From: an uncultured Actinobacillus sp.
GTDB lineage: Bacteria; Pseudomonadota; Gammaproteobacteria; Enterobacterales; Pasteurellaceae
Length of the DNA: 64,000 nucleotides
NCBI RefSeq assembly: GCF_945915845.1
Contig: NZ_CAMEFX010000008.1
Coordinates: 1 to 64,000 of the forward strand
Direction: 5' to 3'
Below, piece after piece: positions 10,271-19,852 of the stretch. How positions within the stretch are numbered: position 1 is the first letter of the stretch; every line of letters starts with the position of its first letter. The notes under the pieces were generated by a model that saw only the letters and a program-made list of their open reading frames with translations, was not told the DNA's origin and ran no database searches. The position numbers and the translations under genes were made by a program.

Positions 10271-10401
10271 TGTTATGTAGCCGTTGCCCAAGACGGTCGT
10301 TGAGCTTGTCGAAACGTAAGTCTTGGGCAGTCACTGAAATGTCTTATGGTTCGACAAGCTCACCAACCGCCATTTCAGTTTTGTGCAAGTACTACATAAT
10401 A
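10271..10401. repeat. Nested palindromic element (possible MITE)
   Basis: Outer arms TGTTATGTAG (10271-10280) and CTACATAATA (10392-10401) pair with one wobble. They enclose two hairpins: TGCCCAAGAC / GTCTTGGGCA (10285-10294 and 10320-10329) and ACTGAAATG / CATTTCAGT (10333-10341 and 10371-10379). The two hairpin loops hold inverted copies of GAGCTTGTCGAA (10302-10313 and 10350-10361). About 130 bases, noncoding, fills most of the 260-base srmB-yidE gap. Confidence 0.65.
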
Positions 10402-10414
10402 CCGTCTGTCTAAA

Positions 10415-12079
10415 TCACGCCATTGTCCACAGCAAAATAGCCAGCAACTGTGGTGAAATGATCCGCAAGAACATCACTAAAGGATAAACGGTGGCATAGG
10501 AAAGTGCGGATGCACCGCTTTCTTCTTTAATGGAATTGGCAAAGGCAAGCGCAGGGGGATCCGTCATGGAGCCAGCGAGTAAACCGCAGATGCTGAGGTA
10601 ATTCATATTGGCATATAAACGCGCCAATATACCCACGGTCATTAAGGGAATAAAGGTAATTAATGCGCCATAACCCATCCATTCTATACCGCTGCCGTTG
10701 ACTAAGGTATCCACAAAGTTACCACCTGATTTTAAGCCCACAACGGACAAAAACAGCACAATGCCGATTTCACGTAAGGCAAGGTTGGCGCTAGGTGGCA
10801 TAAACCAATAGAGTTTCCCGATAGAGCCAATCCGCGCCAAAATTAAGGCAACCACTAAAGGCCCGCCCGCTAAACCTAATTTTAATGCCACAGGGAAACC
10901 GGGAACATGAATGGGCAAGGAGCCGAGCAAAACACCCAAACCAATACCGATAAACACAGGTAGCATTTGTACTTGTTGTAATTTAGATTGTGCATTGCCA
11001 AGAACGGCAATGGCACTGTCCATCATATCGGCGTTACCCACGATATGAAGCACGTCACCAAATTGTAAGGTGGAATTTGCCGTTGGTACGAGTTCAACCC
11101 CAGCACGGTTTAGGCGTGAAATCATAATGCCGTATTTTTGGTGAATGGCTAATGTGCGGATTTTTTTGCCTAATACATTTTCATTGGTGACGACCACGCG
11201 TTCAGAGCGAATTGTCCCTGTGTGGAATTGGCTTTTTTCCACTTCAATTTCTGTGCCGACAATCAATTGCATTTTGCGCAAACTTTTGGGATCACCCACT
11301 AAATGTAATAAGTCATTGAGATGAATTTCCGTATCCGCTTGCGGTACACAGATTTCTTCACCGCGTTTTAAGCGTGTACAAACCACGTCTTTTGCACCGT
11401 CAAAACCTAAAATTTCTTTAAGTGCCAATCCATCTAAATTAGGATTGTTGACCTTAATGTTCATTTTTTTTAGGCTTTCTTTGTCTTTCCCGGTTTCTCG
11501 ATCAAATTGTATGGCTTCTTCATCAATTTTGACACGGAAGAACAAACGTACAAGCCACATTGATAATAAAATACCGCAGATCCCGAAAGGATAGGCGATA
11601 GCATAAGACATCCCCATGGTTTCAGTGATGTTAGTCATCCCTAATTCTGCGAGAATTTGTTGACCGGCACCAAGGGATGGCGTGTTGGTGACCGCCCCTG
11701 AATAAATGCCTAAAATAACATCTAATGGCACATCGGCAAATTTATGTAGCAAGGCGACAATCACCGAGCCAAGTAAGACCACTAAAACCGCAAAGCCATT
11801 AAATTTTAAGCCTGATTTCCGCAAAGATGAGAAGAAACCGGGCCCCACTTGAATACCGATGGTATAAACGAAGAGAATTAAACCGAATTCTTGAATAAAG
11901 TGAAGGGTGTGTGTGTCTAATTTTAAACCATATTGATTGGTAAAATGAGAGACTAAAATTCCACCAAATAACACACCGCCAATACCAAGACCTACGCCTT
12001 TAATTTTCCAATGGCCAATCCACAACCCGACAACAGCCACGAGTGCGAGTAAGCTCATTGTTATTGCCACATCTGACAT
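10415..12079 (-). CDS. yidE: YidE-type putative transporter (AspT/YidE/YbjL duplication family)
   Basis: 554 residues. Two homologous membrane halves of about five to six helices each flank two cytoplasmic RCK-C (TrkA-C) regulatory domains at roughly residues 195-375. Family motifs: [19 protein letters not shown] in the first half and [18 protein letters not shown] in the second, and paired [11 protein letters not shown] / [11 protein letters not shown] signatures. The substrate is not known. It is divergent from the ABC exporter gene at 12245, with a CRP-like site between. Confidence 0.9.
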   Translation of the reverse strand: MSDVAITMSLLALVAVVGLWIGHWKIKGVGLGIGGVLFGGILVSHFTNQYGLKLDTHTLHFIQEFGLILFVYTIGIQVGPGFFSSLRKSGLKFNGFAVLVVLLGSVIVALLHKFADVPLDVILGIYSGAVTNTPSLGAGQQILAELGMTNITETMGMSYAIAYPFGICGILLSMWLVRLFFRVKIDEEAIQFDRETGKDKESLKKMNIKVNNPNLDGLALKEILGFDGAKDVVCTRLKRGEEICVPQADTEIHLNDLLHLVGDPKSLRKMQLIVGTEIEVEKSQFHTGTIRSERVVVTNENVLGKKIRTLAIHQKYGIMISRLNRAGVELVPTANSTLQFGDVLHIVGNADMMDSAIAVLGNAQSKLQQVQMLPVFIGIGLGVLLGSLPIHVPGFPVALKLGLAGGPLVVALILARIGSIGKLYWFMPPSANLALREIGIVLFLSVVGLKSGGNFVDTLVNGSGIEWMGYGALITFIPLMTVGILARLYANMNYLSICGLLAGSMTDPPALAFANSIKEESGASALSYATVYPLVMFLRIISPQLLAILLWTMA

Positions 12080-12154
12080 AACTACCTACCTTGGGTGATA
12101 AAAATTCATTCCAACATTATAGCTATCTCGCTAAAACAGCCAATAACTAAGATC

Positions 12155-12181
12155 AAAAAGTGTAATCTTCGTCACATTTTT
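12155..12181. promoter_or_regulatory. CRP-like binding site between yidE and the ABC exporter gene
   Basis: On the minus strand TGTGA-CGAAGA-TTACA matches the CRP pattern TGTGA-N6-TCACA with one mismatch, flanked by AAAAA and TTTTT. It lies in a divergent gap, 63 bases before the exporter start and 75 before yidE. cyaA is present in this window, so cAMP-CRP control is plausible but not shown. Confidence 0.5.
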
Positions 12182-12244
12182 CTTGCACTTGATTAGGTTT
12201 TGCTGAAAAATAATCGCTTATTTTTTAACGGATTTGCAAATTTT

Positions 12245-14035
12245 ATGAATTATTCTCAAGAATTATTAACGTCCCTATTTTGGATTGTAAAAGCGATGAG
12301 CATTACCGCGCTATTTTTCTCTTTTACGGTATGGGCGTTGGTTAAAACCACCCGTTGGGGGCATCAATTTTGGTTATTAGCGCGCGGCTATCTTTCCCCT
12401 AAACGCAGTCTAAAACCACTGACATTCTTTGTAGTCATCGTCTTTTTTAATTTGGTCTCCGTGCGTTTGGATATTTTGTTTTCCGAATGGTACAAAGCCA
12501 TGTACGATGCCTTGCAGAAAATGGATGCCAATGTATTTTGGATTCAAATGGCGGTATTTTCTGTCTTGGCGGCGGTACATATTGGTAACATTTTGCTCAC
12601 CTATTATTTAACTCAATATTTTACTATCCAATGGCGGACTTGGTTAAATGAACAAATGGTAGAAAAATGGACGCAAAATCAAGCCTATTACAAGTCACAA
12701 TATGTTTATAATCAATTAGATAACCCCGATCAACGTATTCAACAAGATGTGCAATCTTTTGTGTCATCTTCATTAAGTTTCGCCACAGGTGTGATTTCAT
12801 CCGCCGTATCCATTGTGGCATTTACACAAATTCTTTGGAATTTATCAGGGCCCATGACTATTTCAGGGGTGACGATTCCGCATGCTATGGTCTATTTAGT
12901 GTTTATTTACGTACTTGTTACCAGTGTCATCGCTTTTAAAATCGGTCGCCCATTAATTCATTTAAATTTTGCCAACGAACGTTTAAACGCGAACTATCGT
13001 TATTCCTTGATCCGAGTGAAAGAATATGCGGAAAGCATCGCTTTTTTCCGTGGTGAAAAAATGGAAAAATCGGTGTTATTTAAACAATTTAAGCAGGTGA
13101 TCGATAATGTGTGGAAAATGGTGTATATGACCTTAAAACTCTCTGGTTTTAACGTCATGATGACCCAAATTTCTGTTATTTTTCCTTTTATTATTCAAGC
13201 CGGTCGTTATTTCAGTAACCAAATTCAACTGGGAGATTTGATTCAAACCGCACAATCTTTCGGGCGCGTTCAATCAGCACTTTCCTACTTCCGTAACGCT
13301 TACGATGATTTTACAGGCTATCGTGCTGTGCTTGATCGTTTAACAGGTTTCCATACGGCAATTACACAGGCAACAGGCACGTCCAACGTGGTGATTAAAA
13401 ACAGTGAAAGTGCGGTGATTTTTGATGAACTTTTTGTGAAAAAGCCAACGGGAGAGGTGTTAATCAAAAATTTAAGTTTAACGCTACCGCAAGGCGCAAC
13501 CGTGTTGATTAAAGGCCCATCAGGGGCAGGAAAAACAACCTTATTACGTACCCTTGCCGGTTTGTGGTCTTTCTCTGAAGGCTCGGTATCTTACCCATTA
13601 CATCAGGCATTATTTTTATCGCAAAAACCGTATTTACCACAAGGTCGCTTAATTGACGCCCTTTATTATCCAACTGTTGCGCCCGAAAATGTCGATTTAA
13701 ATCAAGCCGCTGAAATTATGCAACAAGTTCAACTTGGACATTTAGCGGATAAATTAGAACAAGAAAATGATTGGACGCGCGTGTTATCCCTAGGCGAACA
13801 ACAACGTTTATCCTTTGCACGCCTGTTAATGCACAAGCCAGCGGTTGCCTTTTTAGACGAAGCCACGGCAAGTATGGACGAAGGTTTGGAAGATGCAATG
13901 TATCGCTTGTTACGAGAAAAACTACCAAACACGACTATTATTAGTGTAGGACATCGTTCAACATTACAAAGACACCATCAACAACAACTTGTGATTAATC
14001 CAGAGAAACAAAGTTGGGACTTGTTAACATCTTGA
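12245..14035 (+). CDS. ABC transporter ATP-binding/permease protein, SbmA/BacA-like
   Basis: 596 residues. The N-terminal half has about six membrane segments of the SbmA/BacA-like family (FSEWYKAMYDALQ and YYLTQYFTIQWRTWLNE); the C-terminal part is an ABC ATPase with Walker A GPSGAGKTT, signature LSLGEQQRLSFARLL and Walker B AVAFLDEATASMD. Bacterial members form inner-membrane homodimers; substrates are poorly known (peptides, vitamin B12 or fatty acids in relatives). ATG 12245 was preferred over TTG 12200 because it gives the usual length. Located next to yidE, as in Haemophilus. Confidence 0.87.
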   Translation: MNYSQELLTSLFWIVKAMSITALFFSFTVWALVKTTRWGHQFWLLARGYLSPKRSLKPLTFFVVIVFFNLVSVRLDILFSEWYKAMYDALQKMDANVFWIQMAVFSVLAAVHIGNILLTYYLTQYFTIQWRTWLNEQMVEKWTQNQAYYKSQYVYNQLDNPDQRIQQDVQSFVSSSLSFATGVISSAVSIVAFTQILWNLSGPMTISGVTIPHAMVYLVFIYVLVTSVIAFKIGRPLIHLNFANERLNANYRYSLIRVKEYAESIAFFRGEKMEKSVLFKQFKQVIDNVWKMVYMTLKLSGFNVMMTQISVIFPFIIQAGRYFSNQIQLGDLIQTAQSFGRVQSALSYFRNAYDDFTGYRAVLDRLTGFHTAITQATGTSNVVIKNSESAVIFDELFVKKPTGEVLIKNLSLTLPQGATVLIKGPSGAGKTTLLRTLAGLWSFSEGSVSYPLHQALFLSQKPYLPQGRLIDALYYPTVAPENVDLNQAAEIMQQVQLGHLADKLEQENDWTRVLSLGEQQRLSFARLLMHKPAVAFLDEATASMDEGLEDAMYRLLREKLPNTTIISVGHRSTLQRHHQQQLVINPEKQSWDLLTS

Positions 14036-14107
14036 TAAATTGGATGAAGTGATTCTTGATGTTTGGGTGAATGTACTAATTTAGAATTCAGTTATCTCAA
14101 TATGGTA

Positions 14108-14142
14108 AAGCCGTCTAAACAAGCGTTCAGACGGCTTTTTTC
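14108..14142. terminator. Terminator containing a Neisseria-type uptake sequence
   Basis: 9-bp stem AAGCCGTCT / AGACGGCTT, 12-base loop, then TTTTT. The right arm contains TTCAGACGGC (14126-14135), identical to the reverse complement of the neisserial DNA uptake sequence GCCGTCTGAA. Confidence 0.8.
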
Positions 14143-14143
14143 T

Positions 14144-14812
14144 CTATGTGCGTAAAGGCGGGTGCAAATTTTGCACTGTTTGCATCACATTATCGGATCG
14201 TGTAATTGCGGATATAACCGCAACTCCATCTGCGCCCGCAGTCCAAATATTGGCAACATTATCAACCGAAATACCGCCAATAGCGACTAAAGGTTTATTG
14301 GGAGCAAGTTGTTTAGCTTGGCGAATCAAATCAATCCCCACATTTTGCATCGCATCGGGTTTAGATGCCGTGTTAAAAATCGCCCCTACTGCCCAATAAT
14401 CAATATCAGGTAGCTTTAAACTATTTTGCAATTCATAGAGCGTACTATTAGAAATACCTAAAAATAACTTACCTTGGATTAATTTAATGGCTTCTAGTGC
14501 TGCCATATCTTTTTGCCCAATATGGACACCATCAGCTCCCAATTTTACTGCCATTTCTACATCATTGTTAAGAACAAATGGTACGCCATATTGCCGACAT
14601 AACGCTTGGCAATCACGCGCCAACTGCCATTGTGCTTGTTTGTCTTGCAACGCCAATTCACCTTTTTCACGAAATTGGTAACAGGTTATGCCTGCTTGCA
14701 AAGCCGTTTCCAATGCAGACAATAATTTTTGTTCAGGCGTTCCCGTTGATAAATGCAAACAATCTTGCGTACCTGCCACGAAATAAACAGATAATAATTC
14801 TCGTTGAAACAT
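14144..14812 (-). CDS. thiE: Thiamine-phosphate synthase
   Basis: 222 residues, TIM-barrel enzyme joining HMP pyrophosphate and thiazole phosphate to make thiamine phosphate. Signatures: CYQFREKG (pyrophosphate-binding region), FVLNNDVEMAVKLGADGVHIGQKD, GISNSTLYE, DYWAVGAIFNTASK and AIGGISVDNV near the C-terminus. Third gene of thiM-thiD-thiE, nine bases after thiD, so its expression follows the TPP riboswitch upstream of thiM. Confidence 0.94.
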   Translation of the reverse strand: MFQRELLSVYFVAGTQDCLHLSTGTPEQKLLSALETALQAGITCYQFREKGELALQDKQAQWQLARDCQALCRQYGVPFVLNNDVEMAVKLGADGVHIGQKDMAALEAIKLIQGKLFLGISNSTLYELQNSLKLPDIDYWAVGAIFNTASKPDAMQNVGIDLIRQAKQLAPNKPLVAIGGISVDNVANIWTAGADGVAVISAITRSDNVMQTVQNLHPPLRT

Positions 14813-14821
14813 TTGATTTCC

Positions 14822-15625
14822 TTAATTAGCCGACATTGCCCAATGATTAACCGCGCCACAACCATTGCCTACGCCAATGGGTTGCGAGATGGCAGCACTG
14901 ATAGCTTGCTTGGCAATGCGAATGGCTGACAATGTGTCTATACCTTTTGCTAATTCTGCTGCAATACAGGCTGAAAATGTGCAACCGGTGCCATGAGTAT
15001 GAGGTGTGGCAAATCTAGGTGTATCCAATATGTGCATTTCATTGCCTGAAAAGACCCAATCTCGGCACACCGCGCTGTTGGAATTCTCTAAATGCCCGCC
15101 TTTAATGACGACTGTTTTCACGCCCATTTCATGCAATAATTGTGCGGCGTATTGAGCATCAGTATCATTGTTTACTTGAACCCCTGTTAATGCAGTCACT
15201 TCGGGCAAATTGGGGGTGATGATATCCGCTAAAGGCAGCAATTCGCGTTTTAAGGCGGTGATAGCATGATTCTGCAACAATAATTCTCCGCCTTTAGCGA
15301 TCATTACAGGGTCTAAGACGAATGTTCCTAAATGATGTTTTTTGATCGAATGTGCCACACATTCAATCACATCTGCAGTACCCAGCATCCCAATTTTATA
15401 TGCCGAAATAGTAAAGTCAGTTGCTACTGCTTCAATTTGTGCTGCAATATTATCTAATGGAATCATATGAATATGATGTACACCTAATGTATTTTGAGCT
15501 GTTACCGCTGTTACCACACTGGTGCCAAATACACCACGCATTTGAAAGGTTTTTAAATCTGCTTGAATACCTGCGCCACCGCCACTATCCGAGCCTGCAA
15601 TAGTTAAAACTTGGGGTATAGTCAT
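14822..15625 (-). CDS. thiD: Hydroxymethylpyrimidine/phosphomethylpyrimidine kinase
   Basis: 267 residues, ribokinase-like. It phosphorylates HMP twice to HMP-PP for thiamine synthesis. Seen: TIAGSDSGGGAGIQADLKTF at the N-terminus, FVLDPVMIAKGGELLL and the anion-hole/catalytic motif HTHGTGCTFSACIA. It lies 10 bases after thiM and 9 before thiE. No thiC or thiG is in view, so with thiM this looks like a salvage set for HMP and thiazole. Confidence 0.95.
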   Translation of the reverse strand: MTIPQVLTIAGSDSGGGAGIQADLKTFQMRGVFGTSVVTAVTAQNTLGVHHIHMIPLDNIAAQIEAVATDFTISAYKIGMLGTADVIECVAHSIKKHHLGTFVLDPVMIAKGGELLLQNHAITALKRELLPLADIITPNLPEVTALTGVQVNNDTDAQYAAQLLHEMGVKTVVIKGGHLENSNSAVCRDWVFSGNEMHILDTPRFATPHTHGTGCTFSACIAAELAKGIDTLSAIRIAKQAISAAISQPIGVGNGCGAVNHWAMSAN

Positions 15626-15635
15626 GGTTTTTCTC

Positions 15636-16445
15636 CTAGATAATCCATTCTGCTTTCATTAACTGTTCGGTTTGAGTGGCATCAATTGTAGCTAATGCAT
15701 CCAATAACCGTACTGCAAATGTACCTGATTGTGTGGCTTGTAATCCGATAGCTGCTAATTCTCCTGCTACAGCATATACTGTGCATGCTTCATAAGCTGC
15801 TTGAAAAGCAAATTCACGTGGAGCAACCGCCAAAAATGCACCTACAATTGCACTTAATAAACAGCCAGTGGCCGTGACTTTAGGGAATAATGCCACACCA
15901 TTAGATAGTTTTATTATCTGTTTATCGTTGGCAACAAAATCATGCTCTCCACTTAAAACCGCTATTGTGTTAAATTTTTGTGCGACTTTCTGAGCGATTT
16001 CAGCTAAATTGCCTGAACCTTGCCCTACATCTACACCTTTGGAAGTCCATTGCACATCCGCTAAATATGCCAATTCCCCTGCATTACCACGAATAGCACT
16101 AAACTGAATATTTTGAGTTAATGTGGCTACTGTTTTTTGACGCAAATGGCTTGCACCAACAGCCACAGGGTCAAGCACTACCGGTACGCCAGCTTGATTT
16201 GCCGCGATGCCTGCTGCTAACATCGCAGAGACTTTCTCATCAGATGGTGTGCCTAAATTCAGGACAACTGCGCCACTAATGGCAGCTAATTCTGCCATTT
16301 CATCAGGACTTTCTGCCATCATGGGGGAGGCACCCAATGCTAATAACCCATTAGCAGTAAAATGGGCTGAAACCAAATTGGTAATATTGTGAATTAACGG
16401 ATTATGTTCACGAACAACATCTAAAAAAATGATTTTGGGATTCAT
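15636..16445 (-). CDS. thiM: Hydroxyethylthiazole kinase
   Basis: 269 residues. It phosphorylates 4-methyl-5-(2-hydroxyethyl)thiazole in thiazole salvage. Motifs: LIHNITNLVSAHFTANGLLA, the GASPMMAESPDEM stretch, IRGNAGELAYL and the ATP-site TATGCLLSAIVGAF. ATG 16445 was chosen over 16472 because AGGAGA lies about ten bases before it. First gene of the thi operon, 100 bases below the riboswitch terminator. Confidence 0.95.
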   Translation of the reverse strand: MNPKIIFLDVVREHNPLIHNITNLVSAHFTANGLLALGASPMMAESPDEMAELAAISGAVVLNLGTPSDEKVSAMLAAGIAANQAGVPVVLDPVAVGASHLRQKTVATLTQNIQFSAIRGNAGELAYLADVQWTSKGVDVGQGSGNLAEIAQKVAQKFNTIAVLSGEHDFVANDKQIIKLSNGVALFPKVTATGCLLSAIVGAFLAVAPREFAFQAAYEACTVYAVAGELAAIGLQATQSGTFAVRLLDALATIDATQTEQLMKAEWII

Positions 16446-16545
16446 TAAAAATATTCTCCTACGTAAATTCATTTTATAAACTGCCTGAAAACGTGAGAAT
16501 ACACCGTTATTTTGAATGAGTTAAAACGTGATAAGAAACAATAAG

Positions 16546-16597
16546 AAAACAAAAACACACGCAAACTACCTAAATATTTAGGCAGCTTGCGTGTGTA
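16546..16597 (-). terminator. Riboswitch-controlled terminator upstream of thiM
   Basis: On the minus strand a near-perfect 42-base palindrome: ACACACGCAA pairs with TTGCGTGTGT and the inner CCTAAATATTTAGG continues the stem, then TTTTTG. It sits between the TPP aptamer and thiM, the place expected for a TPP-induced terminator. Confidence 0.88.
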
Positions 16598-16620
16598 TCA
16601 AAGAGAAGAATGATATTCAT

Positions 16621-16694
16621 AAGTTTCCTACGCCAGTATTAACTGTATCAGGTTCACGGGTATTTCTCAGCCGCATCAAGCAGCACCCCGACTT
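16621..16694 (-). ncRNA. TPP riboswitch aptamer (THI element)
   Basis: Read on the minus strand: CGGGGTGC, then GGCTGAGAAATACCC, GAACCTGATACAG and ACTGGCGTAGGAAA, the conserved THI-box segments in the right order. End bases AAGT (16691-16694) and ACTT (16621-16624) can close P1. The neighbours are thiM, thiD and thiE. The rest of the gap to polA (16700-16862) holds no gene; it has an uptake-like CCGCACTTT near 16832 and presumably the polA promoter. Confidence 0.96.
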
Positions 16695-16862
16695 AAATGT
16701 CTTCTGTGAGTATAAATGGATAAAACCCAAATATCAATCTAGCTTAAGCTAAATAAAATATATCGGCATAGATGTGGATTGAGTTAAATCGACGTTTTTT
16801 TATTTGTTTCTAAAATTACGCTATAATCGTCCGCACTTTTTATTGATAACCCGAGAAATATT

Positions 16863-19727
16863 ATGGCTCAGATCGCACCCAATCCTCTTGTTCTTGTTGA
16901 CGGTTCTTCTTATTTATACCGCGCTTTTCATGCTTTTCCGCCTTTAACGAATTCACAAGGCGAACCCACAGGGGCAATGTATGGCGTGTTGAATATGCTC
17001 AAAAGTTTGATTGCGCAAGTGCAACCAAGCCATATTGCCGTGGTTTTTGATGCCAAAGGGAAGACTTTCCGTGATGAAATGTTTGAGCAATATAAATCCC
17101 ACCGTCCACCTATGCCCGATGATTTACGCGCGCAAATTCAGCCGTTGCATAATATTATCCGCGCATTGGGTATTCCGTTACTTTCAGTGGAAGGGGTAGA
17201 AGCGGATGATGTGATTGGCACATTAGCGGTTCAAGCATCAAAACAAGGGAAGAAAGTGTTGATCTCCACGGGCGACAAAGATATGGCACAGTTGGTGGAT
17301 GAGAATATTATGCTGATCAACACCATGAATAATACCTTGCTAGATCGTGATGGTGTCGTGGAAAAATATGGTATTCCTCCTGAGTTGATCATTGATTATC
17401 TCGCGTTAATGGGCGATAGCGCGGATAACATCCCCGGTGTGGCCGGTGTGGGCGAGAAAACCGCCTTAGGTTTGCTGCAAGGGATTGGTTCTATGGCAGA
17501 GATTTATGCGAATTTAGATAAAGTCGCTGATTTACCTATTCGTGGGGCGAAGAAATTAGGTGAAAAATTAGCTGCAGCGAAAGCAGACGCCGACTTGTCT
17601 TATGTGTTGGCAACCATTAAAACCGATGTGGATCTTGAGGTGCAACCAGAAGATCTCACCATTGGCAGCGCGAATAATGATGAACTGGCGGCACAGTTTG
17701 GACGTTATGAATTTAAACGTTGGCTGAATGAAGTATTGACAGGGGAAAGCTCAGTGACCAAGCCAACGGAACAAGCCATTAAGGTTAATCATTATCAGGC
17801 AACGCCGTCTCAACCTACGGAAAGTGCGGTGAAAAATCAGGTTAAAATTGACCGCACTTTGTATGAAAGCCTCACCACTGTAGCCCAATTAGAAAGCTGG
17901 ATTAAGGCGATTGAACAAGCCAAATTAGTGGCCGTGGATACGGAAACTAACGCCCTTGATTCGATGCAGGCCGAATTGGTGGGTATTTCTTTCGCGTTAG
18001 AAAACGGCAAGGCTTGCTATATTCCGTTGGCACATCAACACCAAGTAGCCGCCTTATCAACTGTAGAACAGGGCGATCTTTTTGCCGAGCCTGAAACAGG
18101 TGAGCTGCGTTGGGAATTGTGTCCAAATCAATTGAATAAAACCGAAACCTTGACGCGTTTAAAACCCTTATTGGAAAATCCGGACATTCAGAAAATCGGG
18201 CAAAATATTAAATATGATTTAACCGTTTTTGCCAATAACGGCATTGTGTTGCAAGGCGTTGCTTTTGATACCATGCTGGAAAGCTACGTATTAAACAGCA
18301 CAGGTCGCCATAATATGGATGATTTGTCCGAGCGTTATCTTGGGCATAAAACCATTGAATTTGAAGAACTGGCTGGCAAAGGCAAAAATCAGCTGACCTT
18401 TGATCAAATTGAGCTAGCGAAAGCAGCGGAATATGCGGCGGAAGATGCAGATGTGACCATGAAGTTACACCAAACTCTTTGGGTGGAATTAGAAAAAACG
18501 CCCGAATTAGTGAAATTATTCCGCGACATGGAATTACCGTTAGTGAATGTACTTTCTCGCGTGGAACGCAATGGCGTGTTAATTGATGCTAAAGCATTAT
18601 TGGCTCAGTCAGAAGAAATTAGTCAAAGATTAACTGCCCTTGAAATGCAAGCCTATGAATTAGCAGGGGAAAAATTCAATTTAGCGTCACCCAAACAACT
18701 GCAAGAGATTTTGTTCAACAAATTAAATTTGCCTGTATTACAAAAAACACCGAAAGGTGATCCATCAACCAAAGAAGAAGTGTTGGAGGAATTGGCGTTA
18801 GAGCATGAATTGCCTAAATTGCTGGTGGAACATCGTGGATTGGCAAAATTAAAATCCACTTACACAGACAAACTGCCGCAAATGATTAATCCGAAAACAG
18901 GACGCGTGCACACGTCTTATCATCAAGCCGTCACCGCGACAGGACGTTTGTCTTCTAGCGATCCGAATTTACAGAATATCCCTATCCGCAATGAAGCAGG
19001 TCGTCGTATTCGTCAAGCTTTTGTGGCACGCGAAGGCTATCAAATTCTTGCGGCAGACTATTCGCAAATTGAATTGCGGATTATGGCGCATTTGTCAGGA
19101 GACAAAGGATTAACCACAGCCTTTGCCGAAGGCAAAGATATTCACCGCGCTACTGCGGCAGAAATTTTTGGCTTGCCTTTAGATGAAGTCACTAGCGAAC
19201 AACGCCGCAGTGCTAAAGCGATTAATTTTGGTTTAATTTATGGTATGTCAGCCTTTGGTTTATCTCGTCAATTGGGGATTTCTCGTGCTGATGCGACCAA
19301 ATATATGAATTTATATTTTGAGCGTTATCCCAATGTACAAACCTTTATGACGGATATTCAAGCCAAAGCCAAAGCACAAGGTTATGTGGAAACGCTGTTT
19401 GGTCGCCGTTTGTATTTGCCTGAAATTAACTCAAGCAACGCAATGCGCCGTAAGGGAGCTGAACGTGTGGCAATTAACGCCCCAATGCAAGGCACCGCAG
19501 CAGATATTATTAAATTAGCCATGCTTGCCATTGACCAAGAAATTGGCGATAACGATGAGATTAAAATGATTATGCAGGTTCACGATGAATTAGTGTTTGA
19601 AGTGCGGTCAGAAAAAATCGAGTTTTATCGTCAATTGATCAAAGAAAAAATGGAAAACGCCGCTCAATTAGCCGTGCCATTGATTGTGGATGTCGGCGTG
19701 GGACAAAATTGGGATGAGGCGCATTAA
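16863..19727 (+). CDS. polA: DNA polymerase I
   Basis: 954 residues with three domains: 5'-nuclease (about 1-290; [18 protein letters not shown]), 3'-5' proofreading exonuclease with all motifs intact (DTET near residue 359, [19 protein letters not shown]), and A-family polymerase ([19 protein letters not shown] motif [18 protein letters not shown] helix, QVHDEL motif C). It acts in Okazaki fragment maturation and repair. The linker between the nuclease domains is somewhat long and contains an inverted pair of uptake sequences. Confidence 0.97.
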   Translation: MAQIAPNPLVLVDGSSYLYRAFHAFPPLTNSQGEPTGAMYGVLNMLKSLIAQVQPSHIAVVFDAKGKTFRDEMFEQYKSHRPPMPDDLRAQIQPLHNIIRALGIPLLSVEGVEADDVIGTLAVQASKQGKKVLISTGDKDMAQLVDENIMLINTMNNTLLDRDGVVEKYGIPPELIIDYLALMGDSADNIPGVAGVGEKTALGLLQGIGSMAEIYANLDKVADLPIRGAKKLGEKLAAAKADADLSYVLATIKTDVDLEVQPEDLTIGSANNDELAAQFGRYEFKRWLNEVLTGESSVTKPTEQAIKVNHYQATPSQPTESAVKNQVKIDRTLYESLTTVAQLESWIKAIEQAKLVAVDTETNALDSMQAELVGISFALENGKACYIPLAHQHQVAALSTVEQGDLFAEPETGELRWELCPNQLNKTETLTRLKPLLENPDIQKIGQNIKYDLTVFANNGIVLQGVAFDTMLESYVLNSTGRHNMDDLSERYLGHKTIEFEELAGKGKNQLTFDQIELAKAAEYAAEDADVTMKLHQTLWVELEKTPELVKLFRDMELPLVNVLSRVERNGVLIDAKALLAQSEEISQRLTALEMQAYELAGEKFNLASPKQLQEILFNKLNLPVLQKTPKGDPSTKEEVLEELALEHELPKLLVEHRGLAKLKSTYTDKLPQMINPKTGRVHTSYHQAVTATGRLSSSDPNLQNIPIRNEAGRRIRQAFVAREGYQILAADYSQIELRIMAHLSGDKGLTTAFAEGKDIHRATAAEIFGLPLDEVTSEQRRSAKAINFGLIYGMSAFGLSRQLGISRADATKYMNLYFERYPNVQTFMTDIQAKAKAQGYVETLFGRRLYLPEINSSNAMRRKGAERVAINAPMQGTAADIIKLAMLAIDQEIGDNDEIKMIMQVHDELVFEVRSEKIEFYRQLIKEKMENAAQLAVPLIVDVGVGQNWDEAH
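17821..17860. other. Inverted Hin-type uptake-sequence pair inside polA
   Basis: AAAGTGCGGT at 17821-17830 and ACCGCACTTT at 17851-17860 are both within coding sequence, in the interdomain linker (about residues 320-333). The pair is translated as ordinary polar sequence. Confidence 0.9.
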
Positions 19728-19753
19728 TTTAGGATAAGCTTCACTCATATTAT

Positions 19754-19778
19754 AAGGACAGGCTTTATGCCTGTCCTT
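19754..19778. repeat. 21-bp hairpin repeat, copy 2, likely polA terminator
   Basis: 10-bp stem AAGGACAGGC / GCCTGTCCTT with loop TTTAT, 27 bases after the polA stop. It is related to the hairpin at 4280-4300; the stem base pair nearest the loop is C-G here and G-C there. Confidence 0.8.
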
Positions 19779-19852
19779 GTTCTAAAAGCCTAATGGCTTG
19801 TTAAACCTAGCTCCATTGGGATTGAATGGAAGAGTCACTCTACGGTAGATGA

